A stretch of DNA of 64,000 bases from Sanguibacter gelidistatuariae. Lineage in GTDB: Bacteria > Actinomycetota > Actinomycetes > Actinomycetales > Cellulomonadaceae. The stretch covers positions 310,001-374,000 of the forward strand of contig NZ_FMYH01000001.1 in NCBI RefSeq assembly GCF_900096585.1, written 5' to 3'. Each line of letters begins with the position of its first letter. The first letter of the stretch is position 1. The position numbers and the translations under genes were made by a program. This document shows, piece after piece, positions 8,652 to 17,267 of this stretch. Under the pieces are notes generated by a model. The model saw nothing but the letters and a program-made list of their open reading frames with translations, searched no databases and was not told where the DNA came from.

Positions 8652-9428
8652 ATGATCGAGATCCTCAACACCGCTGAGTTGGCGCGAGCGCGAGAGACAG
8701 GCGCGCTGGTCGCTCACATCTTGCAGACGCTGAAGAGCCGCAGCACGGTAGGCACGAACCTTCTGGACATCGACCGGTGGACCCAGGCCATGATCACCGA
8801 CGCCGGCGCACAGTCCTGCTACGTCGACTACGCGCCATCGTTCGGACGCGGGCCGTTCGGCCACTACATCTGCACGTCGGTCAACGACGCCGTGCTCCAC
8901 GGACTGCCATACGACTACACGCTCGCCGACGGCGACCTGCTGACGCTCGACCTCGCCGTCTCCCTCCGCGGACTCGCCGCAGACTCTGCCATCAGCTTCA
9001 TCGTGGGCGACTCACGGCCCCCCGAGAGCGTCGCGATGATCAACGCGACCGAAGGCGCACTAGCCGCAGGCATTGCGGCTGCCGTTCCTGGTGCCCGCAT
9101 CGGCGACATCTCCCATGCCATCGGCTCGGTCCTGCGCGAGGCGGGGTATCCGATCAACACCGAGTTCGGGGGTCATGGCATCGGATCGACGATGCACCAG
9201 GACCCGCACGTCACGAACACCGGACGGCCGGGCCGTGGATACACACTGCGCCCTGGGCTGCTCCTCGCACTGGAACCGTGGGTCATGGTGGACACCGCCG
9301 AACTCATCACTGACGCCGACGGGTGGACGCTCCGAAGTGCGACAGGCTGCCGGACAGCACACAGTGAGCACACGATCGCCATCACCGACGACGGGGCCGA
9401 GATCCTCACCCTGCCGAAGCAGGCGTAA
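8652..9428 (+). CDS. map: Type I methionine aminopeptidase
   Basis: 258 residues. Removes the initiator methionine from nascent proteins; cytosolic di-metal enzyme. All metal ligands and catalytic residues are visible: His83 (AVLHG), Asp100 (LTLDL), Asp111 (AADSA), His175 (GGHGIG), Glu208 (ALEPW) and Glu239 (SEHTI). ATG 8652 is chosen with GAGAGA as ribosome-binding site; an alternative in-frame codon at 8628 falls in the promoter. The gene is not in a ribosomal-protein operon, where the housekeeping map of actinobacteria usually lies, but paired with an XRE regulator. It is therefore probably a second, conditionally expressed copy; that is inference. Confidence 0.9.
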   Translation: MIEILNTAELARARETGALVAHILQTLKSRSTVGTNLLDIDRWTQAMITDAGAQSCYVDYAPSFGRGPFGHYICTSVNDAVLHGLPYDYTLADGDLLTLDLAVSLRGLAADSAISFIVGDSRPPESVAMINATEGALAAGIAAAVPGARIGDISHAIGSVLREAGYPINTEFGGHGIGSTMHQDPHVTNTGRPGRGYTLRPGLLLALEPWVMVDTAELITDADGWTLRSATGCRTAHSEHTIAITDDGAEILTLPKQA

Positions 9429-9509
9429 TCGTGAGGTCGGAGCCACACGTGCGTCTCAACGTCTCCGATCAGCACATCTAGCACACGTGTCCTGTGTCAC
9501 AGTTCTCCC

Positions 9510-11393
9510 ATGGATGCGCTCCCGCTCTCCCGCCAGGCTGCCACGCTCGCCCTGGTTCTCGCCTTCTCCGCCCTCTCGGGCTGCGCGCCGGAAGCGAGCA
9601 CGCCCACCACGGCCGCGTCGTCGGACGCCCCCTACCGCGATGTGTCCCTCCCCGCGGGCGAGCGGGTCGAGGACCTCCTGTCCCGGATGGACCTGGCCGA
9701 CAAGATCGGCCAGATGACCCAGGCCGAGCGGGCCGACGTGACCAACGAGACCGTGACGACCCTGCGGCTCGGCTCGGTGCTCAGCGGCGGTGGGTCCAGT
9801 CCCGTGCCGAACACCCCGCAGGCGTGGGCGGACATGTACGACGCGTTCCAGACGGCTGCGGCCCACACGCCGCTGGGCATCCCGATCCTCTACGGCATCG
9901 ATGCCGTGCACGGGAACAACGCCCTCGACGGTGCGACCGTCTTCCCGCACAACATCGGGCTGGGTGCCACGCGAGACCCGGAGCTGGTCCGCAAGATCGG
10001 GCAGGCGACCGCCGAGGAGGTCGCCGCGATCGGCATCGACTGGACCTTCTCCCCGTGCCTGTGCGTCGTCCGCGACGACCGCTGGGGCCGCAGCTACGAG
10101 TCCTTCGGGGAGGACCCGGCCCTGGTGGCCTCGATGGCCACGATCATCACCGGCTACCAGGGGGACACCCTGGGCGGCTCGCCCACCTCGATCTTGGCCA
10201 CGGCCAAGCACTTCATCGCCGACGGCGGGACGTCCGGCGGCACGGACCAGGGCGATGCCGTGCTGTCCGACGCCGAGCTGCGCGCCACCTACCTCCCGCC
10301 CTACCGGGCCGCGGTCGAGGCCGGCGTCGCCTCGGTCATGGTCTCCTTCTCGAGCGTCAACGGTGAGAAGGTGCACGGCAGCCCCGCGCTGCTGACCGAC
10401 CTCCTCAAGGGCGAGCTCGGCTTCGACGGGATCGTCGTCTCCGACTGGAACGGCATCGACCAGATCGACGGCGTCGCCGGGTTCGACCAGGCCGAGGTCG
10501 CCCGGGCCGTCAACGCCGGGATCGACATGGTCATGGTGCCCACCGCGTACGCCACCTTCATCGCGGACCTCACCGCGGCGGTCGAGGCCGGCGACGTGCC
10601 GATGGACCGGATCGACGATGCCGTCCGCAGGATCCTCACCAAGAAGTTCGAGCTTGGGCTCTTCGAGTCCCCGCTCACCGACCGGTCGTTGTTCGCGACT
10701 GTCGGGAGCGATGAGCACCGAGCCCTGGCCCGCGAGGCCGTCGCGAAATCCCAGGTCATGCTGACCAACAACGGCGGGCTGCCGATCGCGGCGTCGTCCC
10801 GGGTGCTGGTCACCGGATCCGGCTCCGACGACCTGGGAAACCAGGCAGGGGGGTGGACCATCACCTGGCAGGGATCCAGCGGGGACACGATCGAGGGGAC
10901 GACCATCCTCGAGGCCACCGAGGACGCCTTCGCCGCGGCCGACGCCGGGGGCACAGTCACCGCACGGCCCCAGATGACCGCGGACTCCGTCGCGGAGATC
11001 GCAGGCGAGATCGACGTGGCGATCGCGGTCGTGGGCGAACGCCCGTACGCGGAGTTCAAGGGCGACCGGCCCGACGGTGTGCGACTCACCGGTGCGGACG
11101 TGACCACCTTGGAGGCGCTGCGCGACGCGGGCGTGCCGACAGTCGTTGTTGTCATCTCCGGTCGCCCGATCGACCTCGGCGGGGCTGAGCGATGGGCAAG
11201 CGCGGTCGTGGCGGCCTGGCTGCCCGGGAGCGAGGGTGCCGGGGTGACCGACGTGCTGCTCGGCACGGTCGACCCCACCGGGACCCTGCCGGTGAGCTGG
11301 CCTGCCACGGCGGATCAGGAGCCGATCAACGTCGGAGACGGTCAGGTGCCGCTGTTCGCCTTCGGCGCTGGGCTGGTCGGGCCGCTCGGCTAG
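9510..11393 (+). CDS. GH3 beta-glucosidase/exo-glucanase, lipoprotein
   Basis: 627 residues. A glycoside hydrolase family 3 enzyme that releases glucose from the ends of beta-glucans. The N-terminus carries a type II signal peptide with lipobox LSGC, so it should be anchored outside the membrane. The TIM-barrel domain follows (about 45-390): GIPILYGIDAVHG, TFSPCLCVVRDDRWGRSYESFGED, ATAKHFIADGG and the nucleophile motif VVSDWNGID (Asp312). The second alpha/beta sandwich domain contains AREAVAKSQVMLTNNGGLP and VAIAVVGERPYAEFKGDRP. The organisation resembles exo-1,3/1,4-beta-glucanases of the ExoP type. It ends 12 bases from the convergent GNAT gene and has no transporter next to it. Confidence 0.9.
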   Translation: MDALPLSRQAATLALVLAFSALSGCAPEASTPTTAASSDAPYRDVSLPAGERVEDLLSRMDLADKIGQMTQAERADVTNETVTTLRLGSVLSGGGSSPVPNTPQAWADMYDAFQTAAAHTPLGIPILYGIDAVHGNNALDGATVFPHNIGLGATRDPELVRKIGQATAEEVAAIGIDWTFSPCLCVVRDDRWGRSYESFGEDPALVASMATIITGYQGDTLGGSPTSILATAKHFIADGGTSGGTDQGDAVLSDAELRATYLPPYRAAVEAGVASVMVSFSSVNGEKVHGSPALLTDLLKGELGFDGIVVSDWNGIDQIDGVAGFDQAEVARAVNAGIDMVMVPTAYATFIADLTAAVEAGDVPMDRIDDAVRRILTKKFELGLFESPLTDRSLFATVGSDEHRALAREAVAKSQVMLTNNGGLPIAASSRVLVTGSGSDDLGNQAGGWTITWQGSSGDTIEGTTILEATEDAFAAADAGGTVTARPQMTADSVAEIAGEIDVAIAVVGERPYAEFKGDRPDGVRLTGADVTTLEALRDAGVPTVVVVISGRPIDLGGAERWASAVVAAWLPGSEGAGVTDVLLGTVDPTGTLPVSWPATADQEPINVGDGQVPLFAFGAGLVGPLG

Positions 11394-11405
11394 CCGGCCG
11401 CACGG

Positions 11406-11741
11406 TCAGGGCAGCAGGTCCTGGTACTCGGCGTGCCGCTCGACGAACGCCCGGACGTAGGGGCACTCGGCGATGACCGTGAGGTGCTGCGAGCGCGCGT
11501 GGTCGAGGGCCGTGCGCGCGAGGAGGGCCGCGACCCCGCGGCCCTCCCAGGCGGGCTCGACGATCGTGTGGATAGCCACGAACAACCCGTGGCCCCCCAC
11601 AACATGCGCCGGGACCGGGTCGTAGGCGAGGAAACCCGCCACCTGACCGTCCGGCGTGACCGCCTCGAAGCGCTGGGAGCTCGTGTCGTTGCGGACGGAC
11701 AGGTCGTCGCCGCTCGTGTCGCCGTTCGTGTCACCGCTCAT
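11406..11741 (-). CDS. Small GNAT-family N-acetyltransferase (YjdJ type)
   Basis: 111 residues from ATG 11741. It belongs to the compact GNAT subfamily represented by E. coli YjdJ. Visible elements are VAGFLAYDPV, the beta-strand IHTIVEPAWEGRGVAALLA with the acetyl-CoA pyrophosphate loop (R-x-x-G-x-A like, GRGVAA), and TVIAECPYVRAFVERHAEY at the end, the HPEY-like tail of the family. The frame is open further upstream to 11876 but that part overlaps the divergent MFS gene start, so ATG 11741 is preferred. The substrate is unknown. It converges on the GH3 gene with almost no gap. Confidence 0.8.
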   Translation of the reverse strand: MSGDTNGDTSGDDLSVRNDTSSQRFEAVTPDGQVAGFLAYDPVPAHVVGGHGLFVAIHTIVEPAWEGRGVAALLARTALDHARSQHLTVIAECPYVRAFVERHAEYQDLLP

Positions 11742-11826
11742 CAGCCCATCATGCCCGCAAGCAACCTCACACGCCCTGGGGTACCCCGTCCACCGCGAGC
11801 CGTCCGTACAGTGAGACAATGGGGCA

Positions 11827-13095
11827 GTGCCCGAGGACCCCCAGCAGCCCCAGACCGCCGTGAAGACATCCCGCAACCCCTACAAGGCGCTCCTTGCGAT
11901 CCCCGGCACCATGCGCTTCTCAGGCGCGGGGGCGATCGCACGGCTGCCGATGTCCATGGTCGGCATCGGCATCGTCCTGATGATCCAGCAGATCTACGGG
12001 TCCTATGCGCTCGGTGGTCGGGTCAGCGCGGCGTACATCGTCGCCCAGGCCATCTGCTCGCCGCAGATCGCCAGGTACGTCGACCGCAAGGGTCAGTCCC
12101 TGATCATGCGGCCGCTGTTCGTCATCACCTCCGCCTCCCTCGTCGGGCTCATCCTCTGCGCGGCCCTGCGCGCCCCGCAGTTCACGCTCTACGTGTTCGC
12201 GGTCCTGACTGGTGCGACCATCGGGTCGGTCGGGTCGATGGTCCGCGCCCGCTGGTCCCACCTGCTCGACGACCCGCGCCAGCTGCACAGCGCCTACTCC
12301 TTCGAGTCGGCGGTCGACGAGCTGTGCTTCGTCATCGGCCCGATGCTCGCCACCATCCTGGCGACCAGCGTGACGCCGACCGCAGGGCTGGTCGTCCCGC
12401 TGCTCGCCGTGCTGATCGGCGGGTTCTGGTTCCTGTCGCTGCGCGCCACCGAACCCCCACCGTCCATCCCCGTGCCCGGGTACAAGCGCCGCTCGGTCCT
12501 GCTCAACGGCGGCATGCTCGCGGTCATCGCCGTCTTCATCGGCATGGGTGCGATCTTCGGGGCGACCGACGTCGCGACGATCGCCTTCGCCGAGGAGGCC
12601 GGCCACGAGCCGCTCGCCGGTGCCATCCTGGGCATCTTCGCCCTGGGGTCGCTCATCTCCGGGCTGCTCTACGGCGCCAAGCACTGGATCTCTCCGCTGT
12701 GGAAGCGGTTCGCGCTCGGCATGGTCGCGCTGGCGATCGGCGTGACGCTATTCGTGTTCGTCACCTCGCTCCCCGTGCTGGCGATCGTCATGTTCGTCAC
12801 CGGCTTCGCGATCGCGCCGACCCTCATCAACGGCAACAACCTCGTGCAGCTCCTCGTCCCGCCCTCCCAGCTGACCGAGGGCCTCACCTGGGTGGGCACC
12901 GCACTGGGCGTGGGTGTGTCCATCGGCACGTCGATCGGCGGTCAGCGGATCGACGCGGCCGGCGCGCACGCCGGGTTCGAGGTCGTCCTCGTCGCGGCGG
13001 CCCTCGCCGTCCTGGTGACGCTCGCCTCGCTGTGGACGCTGCGTCGTCGGACGACGGGGGCCAACAGCGCGGCCGAGGCCGCCGAAATCGCCTGA
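11827..13095 (+). CDS. MFS transporter
   Basis: 422 residues from GTG 11827. A major facilitator carrier with about twelve transmembrane segments. Features include MRFSGAGAIARLPMSMVGIG at the start of TM1, SLRATEPPPS in the central loop and TEGLTWVGTALGVGVSIGTS in the C-terminal half. The order and spacing fit the Bcr/efflux or YbfB-like groups used for small-molecule export; no substrate can be given. GACAAT lies exactly six bases before the GTG with no Shine-Dalgarno sequence, so the message is probably leaderless. It stands alone, divergent from the GNAT gene. Confidence 0.85.
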   Translation: MPEDPQQPQTAVKTSRNPYKALLAIPGTMRFSGAGAIARLPMSMVGIGIVLMIQQIYGSYALGGRVSAAYIVAQAICSPQIARYVDRKGQSLIMRPLFVITSASLVGLILCAALRAPQFTLYVFAVLTGATIGSVGSMVRARWSHLLDDPRQLHSAYSFESAVDELCFVIGPMLATILATSVTPTAGLVVPLLAVLIGGFWFLSLRATEPPPSIPVPGYKRRSVLLNGGMLAVIAVFIGMGAIFGATDVATIAFAEEAGHEPLAGAILGIFALGSLISGLLYGAKHWISPLWKRFALGMVALAIGVTLFVFVTSLPVLAIVMFVTGFAIAPTLINGNNLVQLLVPPSQLTEGLTWVGTALGVGVSIGTSIGGQRIDAAGAHAGFEVVLVAAALAVLVTLASLWTLRRRTTGANSAAEAAEIA

Positions 13096-13110
13096 GCCAT
13101 CCCGCCCGGG

Positions 13111-13134
13111 CGGGTGTGTCGCGAAAGACACCCG
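13111..13134 (+). terminator. Weak hairpin after the MFS gene
   Basis: CGGGTG-TGTC and GACA-CCCG flank a GCGAAA loop 15 bases after the stop, followed by ACTTGT. One bulge interrupts the stem. Confidence 0.35.
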
Positions 13135-13254
13135 ACTTGTCTGCTTCTCCTGGGCGCCGCGGCGCATCCTGGCAGAGGATGGACGGAGCGGACGACGCCG
13201 CGCTCAGCACGCTGCGCGGGCGACGCCCGGTCGACCAGCGAGAGGTGCCTAGAA

Positions 13255-15030
13255 GTGGCCAAGCAGAAGCAGCGCAACCAGACCGTCGCAGATCTCCTTG
13301 TCTCCCAGATCATCGAGGCCGGCGCGAAACGCATCTACGGCATCGTCGGAGACAGCCTCAACCCCGTGGTCGACGCTGTGCGCCGGGCCGCCAAGGCCGG
13401 CGCGGACATCGAGTGGGTCCAGGTCCGCCACGAGGAGGCCGCCGCCTTCGCGGCCGCCGCGGAGGCCGAGGTCACCGGGAACCTCGCGGTGTGCGCCGGG
13501 TCCTGCGGACCCGGAAACCTCCACCTCATCAACGGCCTCTACGACGCGAACCGTTCCAAGGTCCCGGTGCTCGCGATCGCCAGCCACATCCCGAGCAAGC
13601 ACATCGGCACGAGCTTCTTCCAGGAGACCCACCCCGACCGGCTGTTCACCGAGTGCTCGGTCTACTCCGAGATGATCTCCTCGGCCGAGCAGGCCCCGCG
13701 GGTGATCAACTCCGCAATCCACCACGCCTACGGCGCCCCCGGCGTCGCCGTGCTCACCATCCCCGGCGACATCGCCGACCACGATGCCCCGGCCAAGCCG
13801 CTCGCAGACGTGTCCACCCGCCCGGCCCGCCCGCGCGTGCTGCCCGACGACGCGTCCCTGCGCCAGCTCGCCGCCGCGATCAACGCCGCGGACAAGGTCA
13901 CCTTCTTCGCCGGGGTCGGTGTGCGGGGCGCACACGACGACGTCCTCGCTCTGGCAGACAAGGTCGCGGCCCCGGTCGGGCACTCCCTGCGCGGCAAGGA
14001 GTGGATCCAGTACGACAACCCCTTCGACGTCGGCATGTCCGGGCTGCTCGGCTACGGCTCCTGCTACGAGGCCACCCAGGAGGCGGACCTGCTCGTGCTG
14101 CTCGGGACCGACTTCCCCTACGACCAGTTCCTGCCCGAGGACGTCCGCACCGCCCAGGTCGACATCGACCCCACGCACCTGGGCCGGCGCACGCGCCTCG
14201 ACCTCGCGGTCGTGGCCGACGTCGGCGAGACCGTCCGCGCACTGCTCCCCCTCATCGAGGGCGGCCGCTCGCGCAAGTTCCTCGACTCGATGGTGGGCAA
14301 GCACGAGAAGGCGATGAACGGCGTCGTCGGGGCGTACTCGGGGCGCAAGGCCGAGACCATGACCCCGATCCACCCCGAGCTCGTCGCAGACATCCTCGAC
14401 CAGGAGGCCTCCGACGACGCGATCTTCACGGTCGACACGGGCATGTGCAACGTGTGGGCCGCCCGCTACATCCGGCCCAACGGACGCCGCCGGGTGATCG
14501 GCTCGTTCCTGCACGGCTCGATGGCCAACGCCATGCCGCACGCGATCGGCGCGGCAGCGTCCCAACCGGGACGTCAGGTCGTGTCGATGTCGGGGGACGG
14601 CGGCCTCGCCATGCTGCTCGGTGAGCTCGTGACGATCCGGCAGTACAACCTGCCCGTGAAGATCATCCTCTTCGACAACGCGACTCTGGGGATGGTGCGC
14701 CTGGAGATGCTGGTCGACGGCCTACCCACCTACGGGGTCGACTCGCCCTCGGTCGACTACGCGGCCGTCGCGACCGCGATCGGCATCCCGGCCGTGCGCG
14801 TCGAGCACCCACGGGACCTGCGTGCGGCGATCCGCGGAGCACTCGACCGTCCCGGACCGGCCCTCGTCGACGTCGTGACCGACCCGCACGCCCTGTCCAT
14901 CCCGCCGACCATCACCGCCGGTCAGGTGCGCGGATTTGCCGTCGCCCTGAGCAAGGAGGTGCTCGGCGGCGGGCTCGGGGAAGTCGTGTCCATGGCGCGG
15001 TCCAACCTGCGCAACATGCCGCGGCCCTGA
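13255..15030 (+). CDS. poxB: Pyruvate dehydrogenase (quinone) / pyruvate oxidase
   Basis: 591 residues. A thiamine-diphosphate- and FAD-dependent enzyme that converts pyruvate to acetate and CO2 and passes electrons to the membrane quinone pool. The N-terminal ThDP domain has GAKRIYGIVGDSLNPVVDAV and the catalytic Glu region VRHEEAAAFAAAAEA; GSCGPGNLHLINGL and SKHIGTSFFQETHP are typical PoxB segments. The C-terminal ThDP-binding motif is SGDGGLAMLLGELVTIRQ to FDNATLGMV (about 447-480). The short amphipathic C-terminus (LSKEVLGGGLGEVVSMARSN) fits the membrane-activation helix of PoxB. GTG 13255 (VAKQKQ) is chosen over a frame-open upstream codon at 13114 because homologous sequence starts here and AGAGG lies upstream. 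Confidence 0.9.
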   Translation: MAKQKQRNQTVADLLVSQIIEAGAKRIYGIVGDSLNPVVDAVRRAAKAGADIEWVQVRHEEAAAFAAAAEAEVTGNLAVCAGSCGPGNLHLINGLYDANRSKVPVLAIASHIPSKHIGTSFFQETHPDRLFTECSVYSEMISSAEQAPRVINSAIHHAYGAPGVAVLTIPGDIADHDAPAKPLADVSTRPARPRVLPDDASLRQLAAAINAADKVTFFAGVGVRGAHDDVLALADKVAAPVGHSLRGKEWIQYDNPFDVGMSGLLGYGSCYEATQEADLLVLLGTDFPYDQFLPEDVRTAQVDIDPTHLGRRTRLDLAVVADVGETVRALLPLIEGGRSRKFLDSMVGKHEKAMNGVVGAYSGRKAETMTPIHPELVADILDQEASDDAIFTVDTGMCNVWAARYIRPNGRRRVIGSFLHGSMANAMPHAIGAAASQPGRQVVSMSGDGGLAMLLGELVTIRQYNLPVKIILFDNATLGMVRLEMLVDGLPTYGVDSPSVDYAAVATAIGIPAVRVEHPRDLRAAIRGALDRPGPALVDVVTDPHALSIPPTITAGQVRGFAVALSKEVLGGGLGEVVSMARSNLRNMPRP

Positions 15031-15036
15031 ACGGGG

Positions 15037-15080
15037 GATGACGGGGAGGCTCGTCCGGGACTCGGTGCCTCCCCGTCATC
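15037..15080. terminator. Bidirectional hairpin between poxB and marR
   Basis: Perfect 14-bp arms GATGACGGGGAGGC (15037-15050) and GCCTCCCCGTCATC (15067-15080) fill the 62-base gap between two convergent genes. Confidence 0.8.
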
Positions 15081-15092
15081 AGAGCAGGAGGG

Positions 15093-15554
15093 TCAGTCGG
15101 CCGGGCGGGGCCAGGGCCGACCCTCGAGGCGCTCGATCCCCCGGTTGAAACGCTCGAGCGACCGGGCGAAGGCCTCGACCTCCTCGCCGGTCCACTCCTC
15201 CATGATCCGTCCGAGCGTGTCGACGGTCACGGAGCGCGCGTAGTCCAGGCGCTGGACGCCCTCTGCGGTCATGGTGAACTTCCTGGCCAAGCCGCCGTCG
15301 GGGTCCGGGATCCGCTCGAGGAGGCCGCCGCGCAGCATCGTCGCGGTCTGCCGGTTGACGGTCGAGGTGTCGAGGCCGAGCGCCGCACTGAGCTCCCCGA
15401 TAGACAAGGGGCCGTCGATCTCGATGCGGGTGAGCACGATGTAGGCGCTGCGGTCGAGCTTCTTGTGCTCGTCGAACTTGCGCGGACCGTCGAAATAGCT
15501 GTGCCGGTTGAGCAGCATCGTCTCGAACTCGACCTGCCGCGCGGGCTCGACCAT
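15093..15554 (-). CDS. MarR-family transcriptional regulator
   Basis: 153 residues, a winged-helix MarR repressor. The DNA-binding part is GPLSIGELSAALGLDTSTVNRQTATMLRGGLLERIPDP with the wing DGGLARKFTMTAEG. The flanking helices (LDRSAYIVLTRIEI and the C-terminal SLERFNRGIERLEG) form the dimer. It is divergent from the DHA2 exporter at 15699, and the gap between them carries a clear inverted repeat, so it probably represses the exporter and itself. ATG 15554 is chosen; the frame is open to 15677, but that extension runs through the operator. Confidence 0.85.
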   Translation of the reverse strand: MVEPARQVEFETMLLNRHSYFDGPRKFDEHKKLDRSAYIVLTRIEIDGPLSIGELSAALGLDTSTVNRQTATMLRGGLLERIPDPDGGLARKFTMTAEGVQRLDYARSVTVDTLGRIMEEWTGEEVEAFARSLERFNRGIERLEGRPWPRPAD

Positions 15555-15625
15555 GGGTCCGGGCCTTCCTCTCGTCGGTCCGGCGCGACGTCGCGACGGA
15601 CTTGAAATATGCATTTTACATACGA

Positions 15626-15640
15626 TGTGTATAGTACACA
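15626..15640. promoter_or_regulatory. MarR-type operator TGTGTA-TAG-TACACA
   Basis: A perfect inverted repeat with six-base arms and three-base spacer lies in an AT-rich patch between the divergent regulator and exporter. A second, imperfect repeat (TACATA-CGA-TGTGTA, 15617-15631) overlaps it. Size and position fit MarR operators. Confidence 0.65.
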
Positions 15641-15698
15641 GCCGGTGTGGCGCGCACGTCGACCGACTGAGCAGCACCGAACGACGGGAACCACCTGC

Positions 15699-17171
15699 AT
15701 GAACGAGACTGCTCCGGCAACTCGCCCCGGGATCATCATCGCCACGCTGTCCCTGGCTGGCATCGTAGCCGCGCTCATGCAGACCCTCGTGGTCCCGCTG
15801 ATCGGCGACCTCCCCACGATTCTCAACACGGCCGCCACGAACACCACCTGGGTCATCACGATCACCCTGCTCACGGCCTCCATCGCGATCCCCGTGGCCG
15901 GCCGGCTCGGCGACATGTACGGCAAGAAGCGCCTGCTGCTCGCCAGCACCGTGCCGCTCGCCGTCGGTTCCATCGTGTGCGCGCTGTCCACCTCGCTCAT
16001 CCCGATGATCGTCGGACGCGGCCTGGAAGGCCTCGGCATGGGCATCGTCCCGCTCGGCATCAGCCTGCTGCGCGACGTGCTGCCCGCCAAGCGTGTCGGC
16101 TCGGCCATCGCGCTGATGAGCGCCTCGATGGGCGTCGGCGGCGCGCTCGGCCTGCCCTTCGCGGCAGCAATCGCACAGAGCGGCAGCTGGCGGGTCCTCT
16201 TCTGGGTCGTCGCAGCGCTCAGCGTCCTGGTGGCCATCGCGATCGCGGCCTTCGTCCCGGCGGGCGACGCCCCGGCCAAGCCCGGACGCTTCGACGCCGT
16301 CGGCGCCGTCGGCCTCGGAATCGGCCTCGTCGCCTTGATGCTCGCGATCTCCCGCGGCTCCGACTGGGGCTGGGGCTCCGCCACGACGGTGTCGCTCTTC
16401 GCCGGTTCGGCTGTCGTCCTCCTGGTGTGGGGCTGGTGGGAGGTCCGCACGACCGACCCGCTCGTCGACCTGCGGGTGACCGCCCGTCCCCAGGTGCTCA
16501 TGACCAACCTTGCCTCGCTCCTCGTCGGGTTCGCGATGTACGCCCAGTCCCTCGTCGTCCCCCAGCTGCTCCAGATCCCGGTCGAGACCGGCTTCGGCCT
16601 GGGGCAGTCGATGATCGCCATGGGGCTGTGGATGGCCCCCGCCGGCCTCATGATGATGGCGGTCGCCCCGGTGGGCGCCAAGCTCTCCGCTGCCCGCGGC
16701 GCCAAGACCACGCTCGCCCTCGGCGCCCTGGTCATCGCGATCGGCTACGCCTCCTCGACGCTGCTGCTCGGCTCGACCGTCCGTGTGCTGGTCATGACCC
16801 TCATCATCAACTCAGGGGTCGGTCTCGCCTATGGCGCGATGCCCTCGCTCATCATGTCGGCCGTGCCCCTGAACGAGACCGCCTCGGCCAACGGTTTCAA
16901 CTCGCTCATGCGGTCCATCGGCAGCTCGACCGCCGCCGCGATCATGGGCATGATCCTCGCCTCCAGGACGATCAGCTTCAGCGGCATGACCCTGCCGTCC
17001 GAGGCGGGATTCCACATCGCCCTGATGATCGGCTGCGGGGTCGCACTGACAGCCGCGATCGTCGCCTTCTTCATCCCGATGCGCCGGACTGTGTCGCCGT
17101 CGACCGCCGCGACACCTGCGGACACAGACGCACCCGACGAGGGCCTCGTCCCGGCACTGGTCGCCAGCTAG
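15699..17171 (+). CDS. DHA2-family (14-TM) drug:proton antiporter
   Basis: 490 residues from ATG 15699. An MFS multidrug exporter of the EmrB/QacA type. The N-terminal half holds the family motifs: MQTLVVPLIGDLPTIL in TM1, WVITITLLTASIAIPVAGRLGDMYGKKR (motif A, the GxLaDrxGrkr loop) and LEGLGMGIVPLGISLLRDVLP. About fourteen hydrophobic segments can be counted. It faces a MarR gene over an operator-bearing gap, the usual arrangement of a drug-inducible exporter. The C-terminal tail is short and Ala/Thr-rich. Confidence 0.88.
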   Translation: MNETAPATRPGIIIATLSLAGIVAALMQTLVVPLIGDLPTILNTAATNTTWVITITLLTASIAIPVAGRLGDMYGKKRLLLASTVPLAVGSIVCALSTSLIPMIVGRGLEGLGMGIVPLGISLLRDVLPAKRVGSAIALMSASMGVGGALGLPFAAAIAQSGSWRVLFWVVAALSVLVAIAIAAFVPAGDAPAKPGRFDAVGAVGLGIGLVALMLAISRGSDWGWGSATTVSLFAGSAVVLLVWGWWEVRTTDPLVDLRVTARPQVLMTNLASLLVGFAMYAQSLVVPQLLQIPVETGFGLGQSMIAMGLWMAPAGLMMMAVAPVGAKLSAARGAKTTLALGALVIAIGYASSTLLLGSTVRVLVMTLIINSGVGLAYGAMPSLIMSAVPLNETASANGFNSLMRSIGSSTAAAIMGMILASRTISFSGMTLPSEAGFHIALMIGCGVALTAAIVAFFIPMRRTVSPSTAATPADTDAPDEGLVPALVAS

Positions 17172-17179
17172 CGGGCAGA

Positions 17180-17197
17180 TCTCCCCATCGAGGGAGA
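17180..17197 (+). terminator. Short hairpin after the exporter gene
   Basis: TCTCCC and GGGAGA with a six-base loop lie ten bases after the stop. The stem is short and there is no U-tract. Confidence 0.4.
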
Positions 17198-17267
17198 CCC
17201 ACGAAAGCATCGTCTTCGGATATGGTTCAGGCAAAGAACCGTCTTTGACGACGACATGGAGGCAGCG

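Noticed and set aside
13249-14565. 438-residue minus-strand frame opposite poxB
   Set aside because: Composition typical of antisense of a high-GC gene and no motif; poxB on the plus strand is well supported.
15269-16735. 488-residue minus-strand frame across the marR/DHA2 region
   Set aside because: Ser/Arg/Thr-rich antisense shadow of the exporter, no homologous motifs; the exporter frame has clear MFS motifs.
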